From: Anaerolineales bacterium
Lineage (GTDB): Bacteria; Chloroflexota; Anaerolineae; Anaerolineales; UBA4823
Direction of reading: 5' to 3'
Assembly (NCBI GenBank): GCA_028687395.1
Contig: JAQUAE010000072.1
Coordinates: 1-7,688, forward strand
Length of the DNA: 7,688 bases
The position numbers were made by a program, and so were the translations under genes. Within the stretch, counting starts at the first letter, position 1; each line of letters begins with the position of its first letter. A model generated the notes under the pieces. It was not told the DNA's origin. It saw only the letters and a program-made list of their open reading frames with translations, and searched no databases. This document shows positions 5,987 through 7,688 of the stretch, in pieces.

Positions 5987-7153
5987 TCAAGCCTCCAGCG
6001 CTTGGCGCTGGAGGCGGTCGCGAGCTTTCCTCCGCATGAATTCCAGCACCTTGGGCATCACGCGGGTGTACATGAAATACCCCATAGGTCGGATAGGATA
6101 ATCCCAGGCGCCAATCGTGCGCACGTAATGACCTCCCAATCCGGCCTTGAAGCGGTACACGCCTGCAAGCGGATCATCAGGATCATCCAATTCAGGAGCG
6201 CCCCACAGGTCGTAGGTATGGCACCCGGTTGCTTTCGCTCTGCGCATCGCCTCCCACTGCAACAGGTAGTTAGGCATCTTCTCGCGATGCACGGCGCGGG
6301 ACATGCCATACATATACCAGGCTTTGCTGGCAAAGCGGTAGAGAATCAGCCCGGCCACCGGTTCCCCCTCCACCTCGGCGATCAGCGCATCGGCTGCTGG
6401 GTCGGATTGCGCTTCGGGTGTCTGCGGACTCGGGTTGGCCATGAACGTCCTCCACGTCTCGTGATAGTACGACTCGCCGCGGATGACGAAACCATCCCGC
6501 GCCGCGGTCTCGGCGTACATGCGCGCCAACAGGGGGATATCGTCCTGGTTACCAAGGCGAATGGCGACATTGCTGCGTTGGGCAAGGCGTATGTTGTAAC
6601 GAGATTTCTGTTTCATCCGGGCAAGAAGCTCATCCTCTGAAGGGATCAAGTCGACCAGTACCGTATTACGAAACTGGATTTGTTCCTGGGAGAGAACCCA
6701 GCCACGCTTGCGCAAGTCTGCGCAAATCGCTTCGCCCCTCGGGTCGAGGTTGAGTTGATTCCTCCCAGGTCCTGTGCTGCCCAGAGTGACGTCTGGATCG
6801 ATTTTGATGAAGATAGCCCCGTTGTCTTTACCTAATTTTACCAGATCAGAGAGCACCTTGGCCCGCAGAGAAAAGTCAGCCCAATCTTGCAGAAGGGGGC
6901 CTTTCGGGACATACATGACCTTGAGCAATGAAGCCAATCCCCCCAGGCGGATAGTGCGGGTCAAAATCAGCGCCGCGGCGAGGAGTGAATCGCCCGCGCG
7001 CCAGGCACGGTAGGTAGGCTGCCAGCCAATGGGCTCCTTAATTGCAGCCCACTCACGGGATTGCAGGAGGTGTGCCCCGGGAAGAGAGGCCACCATACCG
7101 TTCCACTGGCTGGGATCGACCGTCGAGCTCGTCAAACCGCCCAGGTGCGTCAT
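5987..7153 (-). CDS. FemABX-family aminoacyltransferase (peptidoglycan bridge ligase type)
   Basis: A 388-residue protein of the FemABX family: two GNAT-like folds that transfer amino acids from aminoacyl-tRNA to lipid-linked peptidoglycan precursors. Visible signs are the N-terminal AHLLQSREWAAIKEPIGW (27-44) and MYVPKGPLL (80-88). MKQKSRYNIRLAQRSNVAIR (180-199) opens the second half, followed by YAETAARDGFVIRGESYY. The end carries YLLQWEAMRRAKATGCHTYD, then LWGAP, and GVYRFKAGLGG. It lacks the long coiled-coil arm of staphylococcal FemA, so it is closer in size to FemX. The frame is open upstream to 7402, but those residues overlap the previous gene in another frame. The ATG at 7151-7153 overlaps that gene's stop as ATGA and has AGGGAG 8 nt upstream. 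A Pro/Ala/Asp-rich insertion (about 240-255) and an acidic one (321-328) are distinctive. The amino acid and acceptor cannot be told from sequence. Confidence 0.86.
   Translation of the reverse strand: MTHLGGLTSSTVDPSQWNGMVASLPGAHLLQSREWAAIKEPIGWQPTYRAWRAGDSLLAAALILTRTIRLGGLASLLKVMYVPKGPLLQDWADFSLRAKVLSDLVKLGKDNGAIFIKIDPDVTLGSTGPGRNQLNLDPRGEAICADLRKRGWVLSQEQIQFRNTVLVDLIPSEDELLARMKQKSRYNIRLAQRSNVAIRLGNQDDIPLLARMYAETAARDGFVIRGESYYHETWRTFMANPSPQTPEAQSDPAADALIAEVEGEPVAGLILYRFASKAWYMYGMSRAVHREKMPNYLLQWEAMRRAKATGCHTYDLWGAPELDDPDDPLAGVYRFKAGLGGHYVRTIGAWDYPIRPMGYFMYTRVMPKVLEFMRRKARDRLQRQALEA
5991..6015 (-). repeat. Perfect 11-bp inverted repeat at the 3' end of the FemABX gene
   Basis: Arms GCCTCCAGCGC (5991-6001) and GCGCTGGAGGC (6005-6015) are exact reverse complements around a 3-nt loop. 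9 of the 11 pairs are G-C. It lies inside the last nine codons, ending one base before the stop codon (5987-5989). On the minus strand it is followed by TTGAGAGCTGGTT, which is not a proper T-run, so it is not a standard intrinsic terminator. It could stabilise the upstream message, slow ribosomes at the stop or reduce read-through into dcyD 56 nt away. The structure is certain; its role is inference. Confidence 0.7.
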
Positions 7154-7688
7154 GTCTGCGTCTCCCTGCGCCCCACCCACCAACGGTAGAGCTGATAGAG
7201 CGGCTGAGAATAAACGCGGTCTTGGGCGGCCGCCGAGCGCAGCAGGGCGCCGCCAAAGCCGCGCTTGAAGCGATATACGCCCCACAAGCCATCCGAACGC
7301 CCGGTAAAGATGCCCTCCAGCACCTCCCGCTCGTAATCCGGGACGCCCCATAAATCGTACGTCCGGCATCCCTGCTGGCGCGCCCAGCGCATGGCTTCCC
7401 ATTGCAGCAAGTATGGCGCCATCACCTGGCGCTGTTGGTCGGAAGAGGCGCCATAGAAGTACCAGGCGCGCTGCCCGTGGGCAAAAGCCATCAACCCGGC
7501 CAAAATCTCACCCTGGTAGCGGGCGTAGAACAGGGCGCACCTGCCGCGCGGGGCGAAGATATCGATAGCCGAGCGGTAATACCCCAGGCTGTGAATCTCG
7601 AAGGCATCGCGCTCGCCAGTGAGGGTCATCAAGCGGTAGAAGGGCGCTACATCCACATCCCGGTACACCTCCACACCTTTCTTGAGCG
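7150..7688 (-). CDS. FemABX-family aminoacyltransferase, C-terminal part (cut by window edge)
   Basis: The last 179 codons of a gene entering from the right edge; the frame is open to 7688, so no start is assigned. A GTG at 7672-7674 is in frame but falls inside the conserved domain and is not the start. The sequence runs VEVYRDVDVAPFYRLMTLTG, GERDAFEIHSLGYYR, then EILAGLMAFAHGQRAWYFYG and YLLQWEAMRWARQQGCRTYD, LWGVPDY and GVYRFKRGFGG. This is the second GNAT-like half of a FemABX protein. It matches the downstream gene closely at the LLQWEAMR...TYDLWG and VYRFK motifs, also at the DNA level, so the two are tandem paralogues. Its TGA overlaps the next gene's ATG by 4 bp, indicating translational coupling. 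It probably adds an amino acid to the peptidoglycan precursor, perhaps the step before its partner; that order is inference. Confidence 0.84.
   Translation of the reverse strand, partial: LKKGVEVYRDVDVAPFYRLMTLTGERDAFEIHSLGYYRSAIDIFAPRGRCALFYARYQGEILAGLMAFAHGQRAWYFYGASSDQQRQVMAPYLLQWEAMRWARQQGCRTYDLWGVPDYEREVLEGIFTGRSDGLWGVYRFKRGFGGALLRSAAAQDRVYSQPLYQLYRWWVGRRETQT
7162..7167 (-). promoter_or_regulatory. Ribosome binding site that fixes the start of the second FemABX gene
   Basis: AGGGAG on the minus strand lies 8 nt before the ATG at 7153, inside the final codons of the upstream paralogue. Together with the ATGA overlap it supports the 388-residue product. It rules out the 471-residue open frame whose first 83 residues are the upstream gene read out of frame. 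Confidence 0.65.

Noticed and set aside
5991..6015. The 11-bp hairpin as a standard Rho-independent terminator
   Set aside because: No run of T follows it on either strand, and it lies before the stop codon, inside the coding sequence.
7154..7402. An 83-residue N-terminal extension of the second FemABX protein
   Set aside because: It is the upstream FemABX gene read in another frame. The ATGA overlap and AGGGAG site support the start at 7153.

Overview
This window looks like chromosomal DNA from a GC-rich, free-living bacterium. The best guess is a member of the Chloroflexota, class Anaerolineae or a close relative. That rests on the gene types, the long NuoH, and the transglutaminase architecture (an N-terminal segment of the 'ARLVATRW...LGLALGQSRFS' style). 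It is inference, because no rRNA or marker gene is present. I see no mobile elements, tRNAs, rRNAs or CRISPR arrays, and gene packing is dense.

Layout. (1) Positions 1-2329, minus strand: a complex I (NADH:quinone oxidoreductase) membrane-arm operon read in the order nuoA, nuoH, nuoJ, nuoK, with nuoK running off the left edge. The peripheral-arm genes nuoB, C and D, normally after nuoA, and nuoI, normally after nuoH, are absent. A 98-nt gap with a clear hairpin separates nuoA from nuoH. (2) Positions 2330-2551: a divergent, AT-richer control region. It holds a good sigma-70-type promoter for nuoA, two small dyads and a weak candidate promoter for the plus-strand gene. (3) Positions 2552-4975, plus strand: one large membrane protein with an extracytoplasmic transglutaminase-like domain and a C-terminal DUF4129-like segment (TgpA-like). 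(4) Positions 4968-5930, minus strand: a PLP enzyme of the D-cysteine desulfhydrase/ACC deaminase family. Its active-site residues favour D-cysteine desulfhydrase. Its 3' end overlaps the transglutaminase gene tail to tail by 8 bp. (5) Positions 5987-7688, minus strand: two tandem FemABX-family aminoacyl ligases joined by an ATGA overlap, the upstream one cut by the right edge. The downstream one ends in a perfect 11-bp inverted repeat.

How they may work together. The nuo genes serve respiratory proton pumping, with partner subunits necessarily encoded elsewhere. The right half may have a cell-envelope theme: FemABX proteins usually add amino acids to peptidoglycan precursors, and the TgpA-like protein acts outside the membrane. 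The D-amino-acid enzyme sits between them. Only the two FemABX genes are firmly linked by translational coupling. Nothing here is clearly a new system. The most unusual points are the A-H-J-K gene order, the two strong hairpins and the tail-to-tail overlap.
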